A stretch of DNA of 64,000 nucleotides from Gluconobacter sphaericus NBRC 12467 (GTDB lineage: Bacteria; Pseudomonadota; Alphaproteobacteria; Acetobacterales; Acetobacteraceae), in contig NZ_BJMK01000003.1 in NCBI RefSeq assembly GCF_006539125.1, positions 1 to 64,000 on the forward strand, in the 5' to 3' direction. Below, piece by piece: positions 51,612 through 61,363 of the stretch. The stretch's first letter is position 1. Each line of letters starts with the position of its first letter. The notes below the pieces were generated by a model. The model had not been told where the DNA came from. It did not search any database and saw nothing but the letters and a program-made list of their open reading frames with translations. The position numbers were made by a program, and so were the translations under genes.

Positions 51612-52634
51612 TCAGCCCGGCACGCCCTTGCTGGTCGAATATTCGAAATGCAGGGCCGTGTCGGGATGGACGATGGCATGGATGGCATGGGCCGCCATGG
51701 CGCCTTCGGAGAAGCCCTGAAGGATCAGCTTCAGTTTGCCCGGATAGGTCGCCACGTCCCCGATCGCGAAAATGCCCGGCGTGCTGCTCTCCAGTGTGGC
51801 CGGGGTGACGGGGACGGTGTTGCGATGCGTGTCCAGGCCCCAGAGCGCGATTGGCCCCAGATCAGTGGACAGGCCATAGAACGGCAGAAGCGCATCGGCT
51901 TCGATATGGCGTGACGTGCCTTCAAGGGTCGTGACTTCCACAGTGGAAAGCACACCGTCCGCGCCGTGCAGGGCATGGAGCTGATAGGGCACAACCTTTT
52001 CGATTTTCCCGGCCGCGATCTGCTGTTCGATACGAGACAGCGTCTCGGGTGCACCGCGGAAGCGGTCCCGGCGATGCAGCAGATAGACCTGGGCGGCCAC
52101 TTCGGAGAGGGACAGGGCCCAGTCCAGCGCGGAATCGCCACCGCCGGCGACTACAACGCGCTTGCCGGTAAAGTCGGCGCGTTTCTTGACGTAATACTGC
52201 ACGGCCCCCGTGCGCTCATAGGCTTCAAGCCCGTCGAGTGGTGGTCGGTTTGGCCCGAATGCGCCGGCACCGGCTGCGATGATGACGGCCTTCGCGTTGA
52301 TGACGTCGCCGCGTGCCGTCTTCAGCGTGAAAGCCCCACGCTGGCCTTCCAGCGTTTCGACCCGTGAACCCAGCAGGCGCGGCACGTCGAACGGTGCGAT
52401 CTGCTGTTCGAGAGCCTCGATCAGCGCACCGCCTTCGATGGCGGGATGGGCCGGGATGTCGTAGATCGGCTTCTCCGGGTAGAGCGCAGCACATTGTCCG
52501 CCGACGCTGTCGAGCGCGTCGATCAGGACGCAGGACAGTTTGAGCATGCCACATTCAAACGCGGCGAAGAGAGCGGTCGGACCGGCGCCGACAATCGCGA
52601 CATCGGTGTTGAGGGTCTGGGATGCAGTCGTCAT
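51612..52634 (-). CDS. Ferredoxin/flavodoxin-NADP+ reductase-like flavoprotein (TrxB fold)
   Basis: A 340-residue two-dinucleotide-binding flavoprotein. FAD site: IVGAGPTALFAAFECG; GGQCAALYPEKPIYDIP is characteristic of the bacterial type-2 ferredoxin-NADP reductase family, and the NADP site is VVAGGGDSALDWALSL. The TrxB redox CxxC is absent, arguing against thioredoxin reductase. It ends with GDVATYPGKLKLILQGFSE. Divergent from the GT4 gene. The ATG at 52634 starts the family N-terminus; 52646 and 52685 are alternative longer starts. Confidence 0.88.
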   Translation of the reverse strand: MTTASQTLNTDVAIVGAGPTALFAAFECGMLKLSCVLIDALDSVGGQCAALYPEKPIYDIPAHPAIEGGALIEALEQQIAPFDVPRLLGSRVETLEGQRGAFTLKTARGDVINAKAVIIAAGAGAFGPNRPPLDGLEAYERTGAVQYYVKKRADFTGKRVVVAGGGDSALDWALSLSEVAAQVYLLHRRDRFRGAPETLSRIEQQIAAGKIEKVVPYQLHALHGADGVLSTVEVTTLEGTSRHIEADALLPFYGLSTDLGPIALWGLDTHRNTVPVTPATLESSTPGIFAIGDVATYPGKLKLILQGFSEGAMAAHAIHAIVHPDTALHFEYSTSKGVPG

Positions 52635-52675
52635 GATCTGTTTCATAATCGGTTTGAAGGGGTTGGGGTAGGGCA

Positions 52676-53755
52676 TTGAAGGCACGATATGCGTTTGTAA
52701 TTCAGGACCTGAAGGGCTTCGGCGGGACGGAGCGTTCGACTTCCGTCATCATGAACGGACTGGCGCGTCGGGACTGCGACGTGCGGCTGGTGGAACTGGT
52801 CGGCAGGGACACTCCGGCCTTCCCGCTTGCCCCCGGAATTTCCGTCACATCTCTGTTCGACCGGTCGGTAAAGATCTTCAATTCCTGGTTCCGCATTGTC
52901 TGGCGTCTGTCGCGTTTTCTGAAACGGGAGAAGATTGACACGCTAGTGGTCGTGGAATCTACGCATGCGCTCTATGGCGTGGCGGCGGCACGGCTTGCGG
53001 GTGTGCGCTGCGTGGTGTGGGAGCATTTCAATTTCAACGTGACGCTGAACCGTCGCAAGCGAGTTTGGGGGCGGCAGATTGCCGCGCGCTGGGCCGACGA
53101 TGTCGTCGTTCTGACCCGGCGGGATACGGCGCTGTGGCGCGAGGGGACGATGGTTCGGGCGCGTTTGATCGCCATTCCGAACATGGCTCCCCCCGTGACG
53201 GAAAGGCCTTATCCGGCAACCTCCCGTATGGTTCTGGCGGCGGGACGCCTGACCGAACAGAAGGGCTATGACCTGTTGCTGCGGGCCTGGCGGATTGTGG
53301 AGCAGGACCCGGCGAGCATGGGCTGGGACCTCCTGATCCGGGGAGATGGGCCGGATCGTGATGCTTTGCTGCAACAGGCGGAAGGGTTGCATCGCGTGAC
53401 GATCGTGCCTGCGACCGGAGACATCGAGGCTGATTACGCCCGCGCCGCGCTTTTCGTGGCCTCCTCACGTTATGAGGGGCTGCCGATGGTTCTACTCGAG
53501 GCCATGTCAGCAGGGGTGCCGGTCGTGGCGTTCGACTGTGAGACGGGGCCTGCGGAAATCGTGCGCGACGGCGAGAACGGATTGCTCGTCCCGCCGGAAG
53601 AGCCGGAGGCCCTGGCTGTAGCCCTGTTGGAGCTGATGCGCGCGCCCGAACGGCGTCAGGCCATGTCGGCTGCTGCCCGGGTTCGGGCTGCTGCATTTCA
53701 GGAAGAGCCTGTCATGGCGCGCTGGATGGAGCTTCTCCAGAACGGCAGTCGCTGA
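52676..53755 (+). CDS. Glycosyltransferase family 4
   Basis: A 359-residue GT-B enzyme. The acceptor-side loop is GFGGTERSTSVIMNGL, and the donor site is VASSRYEGLPMVLLEAMSAG with the EX7E glutamates, followed by ETGPAEIVRDGENGLLVPPE. A likely role is sugar addition to lipopolysaccharide or exopolysaccharide. Translation probably begins at a TTG (52676), preceded by ggggtaggg; no ATG lies near. The gene is divergent from the flavoprotein and 53 bases upstream of tsaE. Confidence 0.88.
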   Translation: MKARYAFVIQDLKGFGGTERSTSVIMNGLARRDCDVRLVELVGRDTPAFPLAPGISVTSLFDRSVKIFNSWFRIVWRLSRFLKREKIDTLVVVESTHALYGVAAARLAGVRCVVWEHFNFNVTLNRRKRVWGRQIAARWADDVVVLTRRDTALWREGTMVRARLIAIPNMAPPVTERPYPATSRMVLAAGRLTEQKGYDLLLRAWRIVEQDPASMGWDLLIRGDGPDRDALLQQAEGLHRVTIVPATGDIEADYARAALFVASSRYEGLPMVLLEAMSAGVPVVAFDCETGPAEIVRDGENGLLVPPEEPEALAVALLELMRAPERRQAMSAAARVRAAAFQEEPVMARWMELLQNGSR

Positions 53756-53808
53756 TCTGCTCCCGAACGCCCTTGCTGGCACAGGGGCGTCGGGTCCACA
53801 TTGGCGTC

Positions 53809-54258
53809 ATGCAGATACGCCTTGATGACCAGCTTGCGACCGAAACTCTGGCGGCTCTGATTGCCGACCGTTGTACGCCCGGAGACTGTCTTGCACTCTC
53901 CGGCGGTCTGGGAGCCGGAAAAAGCACGTTTTCCCGGGGTTTCCTCCGCCATCTGGCTCAGGACCCGCAGATGGAAGTTCCCAGCCCCAGCTTCGCGCTC
54001 GTACAGCCTTACGAGACGCCCAAAGGAACGATTTACCATTATGATCTGTGGCGTCTGGACGGGCCGGATGCGCTGTATGAACTGGCTTGGGACGAGGCGT
54101 GCGAGGGCATCATGCTGGTTGAATGGCCGGAACGGGCTGGGGATTTGCTGCCGGAAGGCGCACTGCATCTCACATTTACCCCAGGAGACACCGAAGATTC
54201 TCGCGTCGTGGAACTGACGGGCTGGCCTGAAAAGCGCCTGACAGGACTGAACCCATGA
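53809..54258 (+). CDS. tsaE: tRNA threonylcarbamoyladenosine biosynthesis ATPase TsaE
   Basis: A 149-residue P-loop protein. Walker A is SGGLGAGKSTFSR, and PSPSFALVQPYE, YHYDLWRL and LVEWPER are family signatures. With TsaB, TsaC and TsaD it makes t6A37 in tRNAs. The ATG at 53809 gives the family N-terminus. Its stop overlaps the addB start by 4 bases (ATGA). Confidence 0.95.
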   Translation: MQIRLDDQLATETLAALIADRCTPGDCLALSGGLGAGKSTFSRGFLRHLAQDPQMEVPSPSFALVQPYETPKGTIYHYDLWRLDGPDALYELAWDEACEGIMLVEWPERAGDLLPEGALHLTFTPGDTEDSRVVELTGWPEKRLTGLNP

Positions 54259-57200
54259 GCGGCGTCGTCACCATTGCGGGCACGGAACCGTTTCTGGACC
54301 GTGTGGCGCAGGAATGGCTTGAGCAGGACCCGGCAGCCGGAACGGATGGTCCCGGTCTGATCCTTGTTCCCAGCCGTCGTGCTGGCCGTGCGTTGATGGA
54401 GGCGTTCCTGCGGGTTCTGGACACGCAGGCCGCACTTTTGCCGCGCATCGTCGCGATCAATGATGTGGACGAAGATGCTCTGGCGTCCATCGGGATCGAT
54501 GTCGTTCTGCCTCCTGCAGTGGAGTCGCAGCGGCGTCTGGCAGTGCTGTCGATGCTGATCCTTCAGACCCCCCTTGTGAGTGTCGGGGTGGACAGCACCA
54601 AGGGGATTGACCGGGCCTGGCCGCTCGCCAAGGCACTGGCGGATCTGATGGACGAGGCCGAACGCAGCGGTGTCGATCTGGCCGAGCGGCTTCCGGACGC
54701 GGTGGAGGAGCGCTTCTCCGATCACTGGCAGCAGACGTTGAAATTTCTTGAGATCGTCACTGCCGTCTGGCCGAAATGGCTGGAAGAAGAGGGGCTATGT
54801 AACCCGGTGGCGCGGCAGATCGCGCGTCTGAAGGCGCAGGCCCGCGCCTGGGAGGAAAAACCGCCGCTCACGCCCGTCTGGGGCGTGGGATTTGCGGACG
54901 GGTCTGCGGCGGTATCGGATGTTCTGGCTGTGGTGGCGCGGCTGCCCGCCGGGGTCGTGATCCTGCCGGGGGTGGATCTGGGAATGGCGGACGAGATCTG
55001 GGATGCCCTGCCGCCGTCGCATCCGCAGGCCGGTCTGAAGGAAATCCTTGCGGATCTGGGGCTGTCCCGCAAGGAGCTGGCGGGTTGGGATGGCGGACGG
55101 GACCGTGGACGTGAGCTGATGCTGCGCGAGGTGTTGCTTCCGGAACAGGGTATCGCCCATTGGGGGCAGGACAGCCGCCCGCGTGATATCGCAGGTCTTT
55201 CCATTCTGCCCGCGCAGGACCAGCAGCAGGAAGCGCAGGCCATTGCGCTGATCCTGCGCGATGTCGTGTCTGAAGCCGGGAAAACCTGCGCGCTCGTCAC
55301 GCCGGACCGGGCGCTGGCGCAGCGTGTGGGGACCGAGCTTTTGCGTTTCGGGATCTATGCCGATGACAGTGCGGGTGAGTCCTTGTCTCAGACACCGGCC
55401 GCCGTGTTCCTGCGCCTCATTGCGACCGCTGCCGAAGTGCAGCTTTCTCCCGTCGCGCTACTTTCCGTCCTGAAACATCCGCTCGCTGCTCTGGGGCGCA
55501 CGCCGGGGGACTGCCACGCTTCCGCTCGGCGATTGGAACGGCTCCTGCTGCGTGGGCCTGCTCCCGCGCCCGGTATTGCTGGACTGAAAGCCGCCCTGCG
55601 GGAATATACTGACAAGAAAAATGTTCCCGATCACGGTGCCAGCGCGGACGCCCCGGACGAGCCGGAAGGCCCCGCCGCCTTCATCGCGCGGATCGAGCGG
55701 GCTTTCGATCCGCTTCTGTCCATCGAGGGCGCTATTCCCTTGCCGGACCTGCTCGAACGCCTGATCCACACGGCGGAAGCTTTGGCGTCTACGGCGGAAG
55801 AGCTGGAGGCGTCGGAAGACGAACCTCGTCATCCGGGCGCGCGCCTGTGGCTCGGTGAGGATGGTGAGGCGCTTTCGCGACATCTGGCGGCGTTGATCGT
55901 CAATACCGGTATTCTCCCGCCGCAGCGCCTGACGCATCTGGATTCGTTTCTCAATACTTCCATGGCTGGGCAGATGCTGACGGGCTTGCGGGCGCATCGG
56001 GGGGGCGTGGAACTGTCGCATCCGCGTGTCTCGATTCTCGGAGTGCTGGAAGCGCGGCTTCTGGCGTTCGATGTCGTGGTGCTGGGCGGGCTGAATGAAG
56101 GCGTCTGGCCTCCCGCGACCGATCCGGGACCGTGGCTGAGCCGCCCGATGCGCGTGCGTGTCGGTCTGCCTTCTCCGGAGCGGCAGACGGGTGTGAGCGC
56201 GCATGATTTCGTTTCGACCATTCTGGCGTCGAAGGAAGCAGTGTTCGCCAGTTCGGCTCGGCGTGAGGGCGCGCCCGGCGTTCCTGCGCGGTGGATGGTC
56301 CGAATGGATGCGTTTCTTGGTGGGCGTTCCCAGAACCTGCCGGTGCACCCCGCGCTGGACTGGCAGCGCTGTCTCGATCAGCCGCTCGCAGGCGCCGAGG
56401 CTGTGGCGCCGCCCGAACCGCGTCCACCCGTCGCTCTGCGTCCTCGGGGTCTCAGTATTACGGAAATCGAGACCTGGATGCAGGATCCGTACGCGATTTA
56501 CGCCAAGCATGTTCTGAAGCTCCGGGCGCTCAGACCATTGGAGGAAGGCGCGGAACACGCTGATTTCGGCATGATCGTGCATGATGCGATGGAACGCGTC
56601 CTGCGGGACTTCCCCGAGCGCTGGCCAGCCAATGCGAGCGTTATTCTGCGACGTGTTTTTGCTGAGGAACTGGCGAAAGCGAACATGCGTCCGGCGCTTG
56701 TGAACTGGTGGGGGCCGCGTCTGGTTCGAATTGCGGACTGGGTGGCGGAAAAGGAAGCCGCTTACCGGCTTGAGATGGAAGACAGCGGCCCGGCGCAGGG
56801 ACGCTTCGTGGAGGTCACGGCATCTTTCCGTCTTCAGGGGGCTGTTGCGCCGTTCGAACTGCGCGGTCGTGCAGACCGGATCGATATCGGGACCGATGGT
56901 CTGGCGACGGTCTTTGATTACAAAACCGGGCAGCCGCCCAGCGGAAAGAATGTTGCGGAAGGTTGGTCCGTGCAACTCGTGCTGGAAGGTGCGCTGCTGG
57001 CGAAGGGAGCCTTTAAGGATGTTCCGGCCGTGGAGACAAAGCAGTTGCTCTACTGGCATCTGACCGGCGGGGACGAGCCGGGTAAAGAAAGCGAAGTGCC
57101 TGGCTCACGTTCCGGCACGGATGCGCCGACCCTGATCGGTGAGGCCATGGAAAAACTCCGGACCCTGGTGGACGAATACGACACGCCCGATCAGCCCTAC

Positions 57201-57305
57201 CGTTCCCAGCCCTGGGCCGGCCATGTCCCGCGCTACACCGATTACGCGCAGCTTGCCCGCGTAGATGAATGGCGCGCGGCCTATGCGGAAGGAGAGGGCG
57301 AATGA
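54255..57305 (+). CDS. addB: Double-strand break repair protein AddB (alphaproteobacterial)
   Basis: A 1016-residue nuclease subunit. The N-terminus GLILVPSRRAGRALMEAFLR is the alphaproteobacterial AddB start, lacking a proper Walker A. The C-terminal PD-(D/E)XK nuclease contains ELRGRADRIDIGTDG and VFDYKTGQPP. With AddA it resects broken ends up to Chi sites for RecA loading. It overlaps tsaE and addA by 4 bases each. Confidence 0.95.
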   Translation: MSGVVTIAGTEPFLDRVAQEWLEQDPAAGTDGPGLILVPSRRAGRALMEAFLRVLDTQAALLPRIVAINDVDEDALASIGIDVVLPPAVESQRRLAVLSMLILQTPLVSVGVDSTKGIDRAWPLAKALADLMDEAERSGVDLAERLPDAVEERFSDHWQQTLKFLEIVTAVWPKWLEEEGLCNPVARQIARLKAQARAWEEKPPLTPVWGVGFADGSAAVSDVLAVVARLPAGVVILPGVDLGMADEIWDALPPSHPQAGLKEILADLGLSRKELAGWDGGRDRGRELMLREVLLPEQGIAHWGQDSRPRDIAGLSILPAQDQQQEAQAIALILRDVVSEAGKTCALVTPDRALAQRVGTELLRFGIYADDSAGESLSQTPAAVFLRLIATAAEVQLSPVALLSVLKHPLAALGRTPGDCHASARRLERLLLRGPAPAPGIAGLKAALREYTDKKNVPDHGASADAPDEPEGPAAFIARIERAFDPLLSIEGAIPLPDLLERLIHTAEALASTAEELEASEDEPRHPGARLWLGEDGEALSRHLAALIVNTGILPPQRLTHLDSFLNTSMAGQMLTGLRAHRGGVELSHPRVSILGVLEARLLAFDVVVLGGLNEGVWPPATDPGPWLSRPMRVRVGLPSPERQTGVSAHDFVSTILASKEAVFASSARREGAPGVPARWMVRMDAFLGGRSQNLPVHPALDWQRCLDQPLAGAEAVAPPEPRPPVALRPRGLSITEIETWMQDPYAIYAKHVLKLRALRPLEEGAEHADFGMIVHDAMERVLRDFPERWPANASVILRRVFAEELAKANMRPALVNWWGPRLVRIADWVAEKEAAYRLEMEDSGPAQGRFVEVTASFRLQGAVAPFELRGRADRIDIGTDGLATVFDYKTGQPPSGKNVAEGWSVQLVLEGALLAKGAFKDVPAVETKQLLYWHLTGGDEPGKESEVPGSRSGTDAPTLIGEAMEKLRTLVDEYDTPDQPYRSQPWAGHVPRYTDYAQLARVDEWRAAYAEGEGE

Positions 57306-60300
57306 ACGACATGCCGCCTGTCACACGCCCCATCACCCGCGACGAAGTTATTGCCGCTGCCGATCGTACGCAGCGTCAGGCGTCCGATCCGCGCGTTTCT
57401 GTATTCGTCTCGGCCTCGGCGGGTTCGGGCAAGACCAAGCTGCTGATCGACCGTCTGCTTCGGCTCATGCTGCCGCTCTATGTGCAGACCGAGGACGGCG
57501 ACACCATTCTGGCGGATGGCACGCATCCCTCGCGTATCCTGTGCCTGACCTACACCAAGGCCGCCGCTGCCGAGATGGCCAACCGGCTTCAGCAAAAACT
57601 GGGGAGCTGGGTCTCGCTGCCGGATGAGACGCTTGGTGCGGAGCTGGAAAGCCTCGACGTTCCCAATACGGACGAAACCCGCGCCCGTGCCCGCGCCTTG
57701 TTCCTGTGCGTGCTCGATCTGCCGGGGGGGCTGCGGATCGAAACGATCCACGCCTTCTGTCAGTCGCTGCTGCGGCGGTTTCCGCTGGAAGCCTCGGTCG
57801 ATCCGCATTTCACACTGATGGAAGAGACCGACACCACACTGGCCCTGCGCGAGGCGATGGAAGACGGTCTGGCCCGTTCGCCGGAGCTTGCGGCTGACGT
57901 GGCTGGCACAGTGGGCCTGGACCGTTTCTTTCAGCGCATCCGCACGCTGAACATGGAGGAAAGCCGCGCTCGTCCGCTGCTGGAGCGCTGGAAGACTTTG
58001 CCTGAGAGTGTGGTCAGTGCCTATCGCAAGGCTCTGAACGCCGGGCAGCAGAGCCTTGAAGAACTTGAGGCTCTCGCCTGCCGTCCGCCGAAGGAAGACG
58101 AGCTGCGGGCCGGATTGCGTGACGTGCTCGGGGTCGTGACACCTACCGCCCGAGTCAACGTCGAGCAGATGCTGGCATGGCTCGGGACGGAACCGGCCAA
58201 GCGGGCGCCTGCCGTCTGGGCGAAATGCCTCCTGACGGACAAAGGAACCGTGCGGCAGATGAACCGGATCGTCGCCAAGAAGGCGCAGGAGGCCGTTCCG
58301 GGGATTGCGCCTTTGCTGGAAGACGAGGCGCAACGACTGGTGGATCTTCAGTCCAATCTCAAAAGCGTGCGTCTGGTCCTGTTAAACCGTGCCCTGCTGG
58401 GTCTCGCCGCACCCATGTTGACGGCGTTTCAGGACGGCAAGTCCGCCCGCGGCTTGGTGGATTACAACGATCTCATTCAGGAAACCCGCAATCTTCTGCG
58501 CGATCCGGGTGCGGCCTGGGTGCTCTACAAGCTTGATGGCGGCATTGACCATCTGCTTCTGGATGAAGTGCAGGACAATTCCGGCCTGCAATGGGAAATC
58601 GCCGGTGCGCTGACGTCCGAGTTTTTTGCGGGTGAGGGCGCGTGGGATATGGGACCGCGCCCACGCACCATTTTTGCGGTTGGTGATTACAAACAGTCGA
58701 TCTACGGATTTCAGGGCGCCCAGCCTGAAGAGTTCCACCGCTGGCGCACCGCGTTCGCGGACCGTGTCCGCAATGCTGGGCTGCTATGGCGCGATCCGGA
58801 ACTGAATGTCTCCTTCCGCTCGGTGCCTCCCGTCCTGTCCTTCGTGGACGCGGTATTCTCCCAGCCTCTCGCCGCGCATGGTCTGTTGCAGGAAGGCGAA
58901 AAGACGCTCCGCCCGCATGTCTCGGCCCGTCCGGGGCAGGGGGGGCGTGTGGAATTGTGGCCGCTCGTCCCCGTCGTTCAGGGCGAAGACGATGACGAGG
59001 GCCTGACGCCATGGCGTGCGCCTTCCGCCAATACCGGACAGCGTAGCGCGCCCCAGCGCCTCGCCGAAGCGCTTGCGGAATGGATCGACCAGCAGATCGG
59101 GCGTCCGCCTCAGCCGGGGCAGGCGCCTCTGACCGCGGGCGATGTGCTGATCCTCGTCCCCCGGCGCTCGCCGTTCCTGCGCTCGCTGATCCGGGCTCTG
59201 AAATCGCGCAATGTGCCAGTCGCAACGCTGGTGCGGGTCGGGTTGACGCAGCAGGTGGCGGTCCGCGATCTCATGACGCTCTGCGCGACTCTGCTCTTGC
59301 CGCAGGATGACCTGACACTGGCTGCCGTCCTGACTTCCCCCCTCGGCGGGCTGACGGACGACTCGTTGATGGCGCTCGCCACCCATAATGGCACGGTCCA
59401 TGCCCTCGGCCCGAAAGGCCAGCCGCTCTGGACCGTTCTGCGCGAACGGCATCGGGAGCGCGAGGACTGGCGTGCGGCGTGGGAGATGCTGTCCACGCTT
59501 TATGCGCGCGTCGATTATGCATCTCCGTACCGGCTACTGGCGGAAACGCTGGGTCAGCATGGTGGCCGCACGAGACTTCTGCGGCGTCTGGGGCCGGAGG
59601 CAGCCGAGCCGGTGGACGAGCTTCTGACGGCGGCGTTACGCTATGAAGGGCTGCACCCGCCGTCGCTTCAGGGTTTTCTGCACTGGCTCGAAGCCAGCGA
59701 GATCAGCAGTAAACGTGAGGCCGAAAGCGAGCTCGGCGCTGTTCGCGTCATGACCGTGCATGGCTCCAAGGGGCTTCAGGCTCGTCTGGTCGTGATGCCG
59801 GATACAACGTCAAAACCTCCACCTGGGAGCGATTTCCTGTGGGAAGAAGCGGGGGCGTTCGAACTCCCGCTCTGGGTGCCGAAAAAGGACATGGGCACGC
59901 AGGTCACGACGGCCCTGTCGGAGCGAGATGCCGAAAAATCTCGGGCGGAGAGCAATCGCCTGCTCTACGTTGCCCTGACCCGCGCCAGTGACTGGCTGGT
60001 GATCTGTGGGGCCGGGGCCAAGCGCGAGCCCGATGATAAAAGCTGGTATCGGCAGTGCGAGGCCGGGTTCAAGCAACTGGACAATGCGCGTTCCGAGCCG
60101 ATGGATTCCGGCTGGGACGGCGAGCGGCTCGTGTTGGAAGAGGCTCGGACACTCGCTCCCGTCGCATTTCGGGGCAAGGGCGTTGAACCACCTTGTGCAG
60201 CCCTGCCGGACTGGATGGGCCGTGCTCCGGACTGGAAGCCGTCTATTGCCCAGCGCGAGGACGCCATGACGCGACCGCTCGCGCCCAGCCGTCCGGATGG

Positions 60301-60877
60301 GGCGGAGTTCGGTGAACTTCCGGCAACGCGTTCACCACTGGAGCTGCTGGCCGGTCGCTCCACACCGGTGCGGGAACAGGCCATGCGGCGCGGCACGATG
60401 ATCCATCGTCTGCTCCAGCTTCTGCCAGAAACGCCGTCCGCCGAACGCGAGGCCGTGGCCCTGCGTTGGCTGTCCCGCCGGGCTCTGGGGCTGACGGAAG
60501 CGGAAATCGATCGTCTGGCGCAGCAGGTTCTGGGCGTCCTGTCTCATCCCGACCTCGCGCCCTTGTTTGCGCCCGGAAGCCGTGCGGAGCAGCCGATTTC
60601 CGGTGTCAGCGCGGGCCGAGTGGTTCTGGGGCAGGTTGATCGTCTGCGGATCGGGGACGGGCAGATCTGGCTCTGCGATTACAAGACAAATCGCAATCCG
60701 CATCTGCGGGCGGAGCGTACACCGGTTGTCTATCTGCGGCAGATGGCGGCCTATCGTGCCGTTCTGGAGCAACTTCATCCGGGCTACGATATTCACTGTT
60801 CTCTGGTCTGGACGGAAGGACCTGCCGTTGTCACACTTCCGTCCTTGCTTCTGGATCAGGTCTGCTCTGGTGCTTGA
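57302..60877 (+). CDS. addA: Double-strand break repair helicase-nuclease AddA
   Basis: A 1191-residue UvrD-type helicase with a C-terminal nuclease. Motif I is SASAGSGKTKLLIDRL, motif II is LLLDEVQDNS, followed by AVGDYKQSIYGFQGA, LNVSFRSVPPVL, VMTVHGSKGLQARLV and LLYVALTRASDWLV. The nuclease end is QVDRLRIGDGQIWLCDYKT. The ATG at 57302 overlaps the addB stop (ATGA). It is the motor and 3'-end nuclease of AddAB. trxA follows 85 bases later. Confidence 0.96.
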   Translation: MNDMPPVTRPITRDEVIAAADRTQRQASDPRVSVFVSASAGSGKTKLLIDRLLRLMLPLYVQTEDGDTILADGTHPSRILCLTYTKAAAAEMANRLQQKLGSWVSLPDETLGAELESLDVPNTDETRARARALFLCVLDLPGGLRIETIHAFCQSLLRRFPLEASVDPHFTLMEETDTTLALREAMEDGLARSPELAADVAGTVGLDRFFQRIRTLNMEESRARPLLERWKTLPESVVSAYRKALNAGQQSLEELEALACRPPKEDELRAGLRDVLGVVTPTARVNVEQMLAWLGTEPAKRAPAVWAKCLLTDKGTVRQMNRIVAKKAQEAVPGIAPLLEDEAQRLVDLQSNLKSVRLVLLNRALLGLAAPMLTAFQDGKSARGLVDYNDLIQETRNLLRDPGAAWVLYKLDGGIDHLLLDEVQDNSGLQWEIAGALTSEFFAGEGAWDMGPRPRTIFAVGDYKQSIYGFQGAQPEEFHRWRTAFADRVRNAGLLWRDPELNVSFRSVPPVLSFVDAVFSQPLAAHGLLQEGEKTLRPHVSARPGQGGRVELWPLVPVVQGEDDDEGLTPWRAPSANTGQRSAPQRLAEALAEWIDQQIGRPPQPGQAPLTAGDVLILVPRRSPFLRSLIRALKSRNVPVATLVRVGLTQQVAVRDLMTLCATLLLPQDDLTLAAVLTSPLGGLTDDSLMALATHNGTVHALGPKGQPLWTVLRERHREREDWRAAWEMLSTLYARVDYASPYRLLAETLGQHGGRTRLLRRLGPEAAEPVDELLTAALRYEGLHPPSLQGFLHWLEASEISSKREAESELGAVRVMTVHGSKGLQARLVVMPDTTSKPPPGSDFLWEEAGAFELPLWVPKKDMGTQVTTALSERDAEKSRAESNRLLYVALTRASDWLVICGAGAKREPDDKSWYRQCEAGFKQLDNARSEPMDSGWDGERLVLEEARTLAPVAFRGKGVEPPCAALPDWMGRAPDWKPSIAQREDAMTRPLAPSRPDGAEFGELPATRSPLELLAGRSTPVREQAMRRGTMIHRLLQLLPETPSAEREAVALRWLSRRALGLTEAEIDRLAQQVLGVLSHPDLAPLFAPGSRAEQPISGVSAGRVVLGQVDRLRIGDGQIWLCDYKTNRNPHLRAERTPVVYLRQMAAYRAVLEQLHPGYDIHCSLVWTEGPAVVTLPSLLLDQVCSGA

Positions 60878-60962
60878 TGCAGATCAAAAGCCCCCTTGCA
60901 GTGAGGGGCAGGGCAGCCGATATCCATTTTCATAAATTTCATTCGCCACAAGGAATACCCTC

Positions 60963-61289
60963 ATGAGCGCAAATACCGTTGCCGTCAGCGACAGCAGCTT
61001 CGATGCAGACGTCCTGAAGTCAGAAGGTCCGGTTCTGGTTGATTTCTGGGCAGAATGGTGCGGCCCGTGCAAGATGATCGCGCCGGCACTTGAGGAAATC
61101 GGCGCTGAGTACCAGGGCCGCCTGAAGGTTGCCAAGGTCAATATCGACTCCAACCCCGAAGCTCCGACCAAGTATGGCGTACGCAGCATTCCGACGCTGA
61201 TCGTCTTCAAGGACGGCAAGCCGGTCGCCCAGCAGATGGGGGCGCTGCCCAAGAGCCAGCTCAAGGCCTGGATCGAACAGTCTCTCTGA
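60963..61289 (+). CDS. trxA: Thioredoxin
   Basis: A 108-residue thioredoxin with the active site [10 protein letters not shown] and the cis-Pro region [12 protein letters not shown]. It reduces protein disulfides in the cytosol. The addA-trxA order is common in alphaproteobacteria. Confidence 0.97.
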   Translation: MSANTVAVSDSSFDADVLKSEGPVLVDFWAEWCGPCKMIAPALEEIGAEYQGRLKVAKVNIDSNPEAPTKYGVRSIPTLIVFKDGKPVAQQMGALPKSQLKAWIEQSL

Positions 61290-61363
61290 TCGACCCGCAA
61301 CGGGACAGGGAAGGACGCTCAGAGGGCGTGGTCACGATCCTGCGCTTTGTGTAGGATCGTTTC

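Noticed and set aside
51612-52634. Thioredoxin reductase
   Set aside because: The two-dinucleotide fold fits, but the CxxC redox pair is missing; the ferredoxin-NADP reductase-like family fits better.
55458-57059. Open frame of 533 codons opposite addB
   Set aside because: Shadow of a real gene with a PD-(D/E)XK motif on the plus strand.
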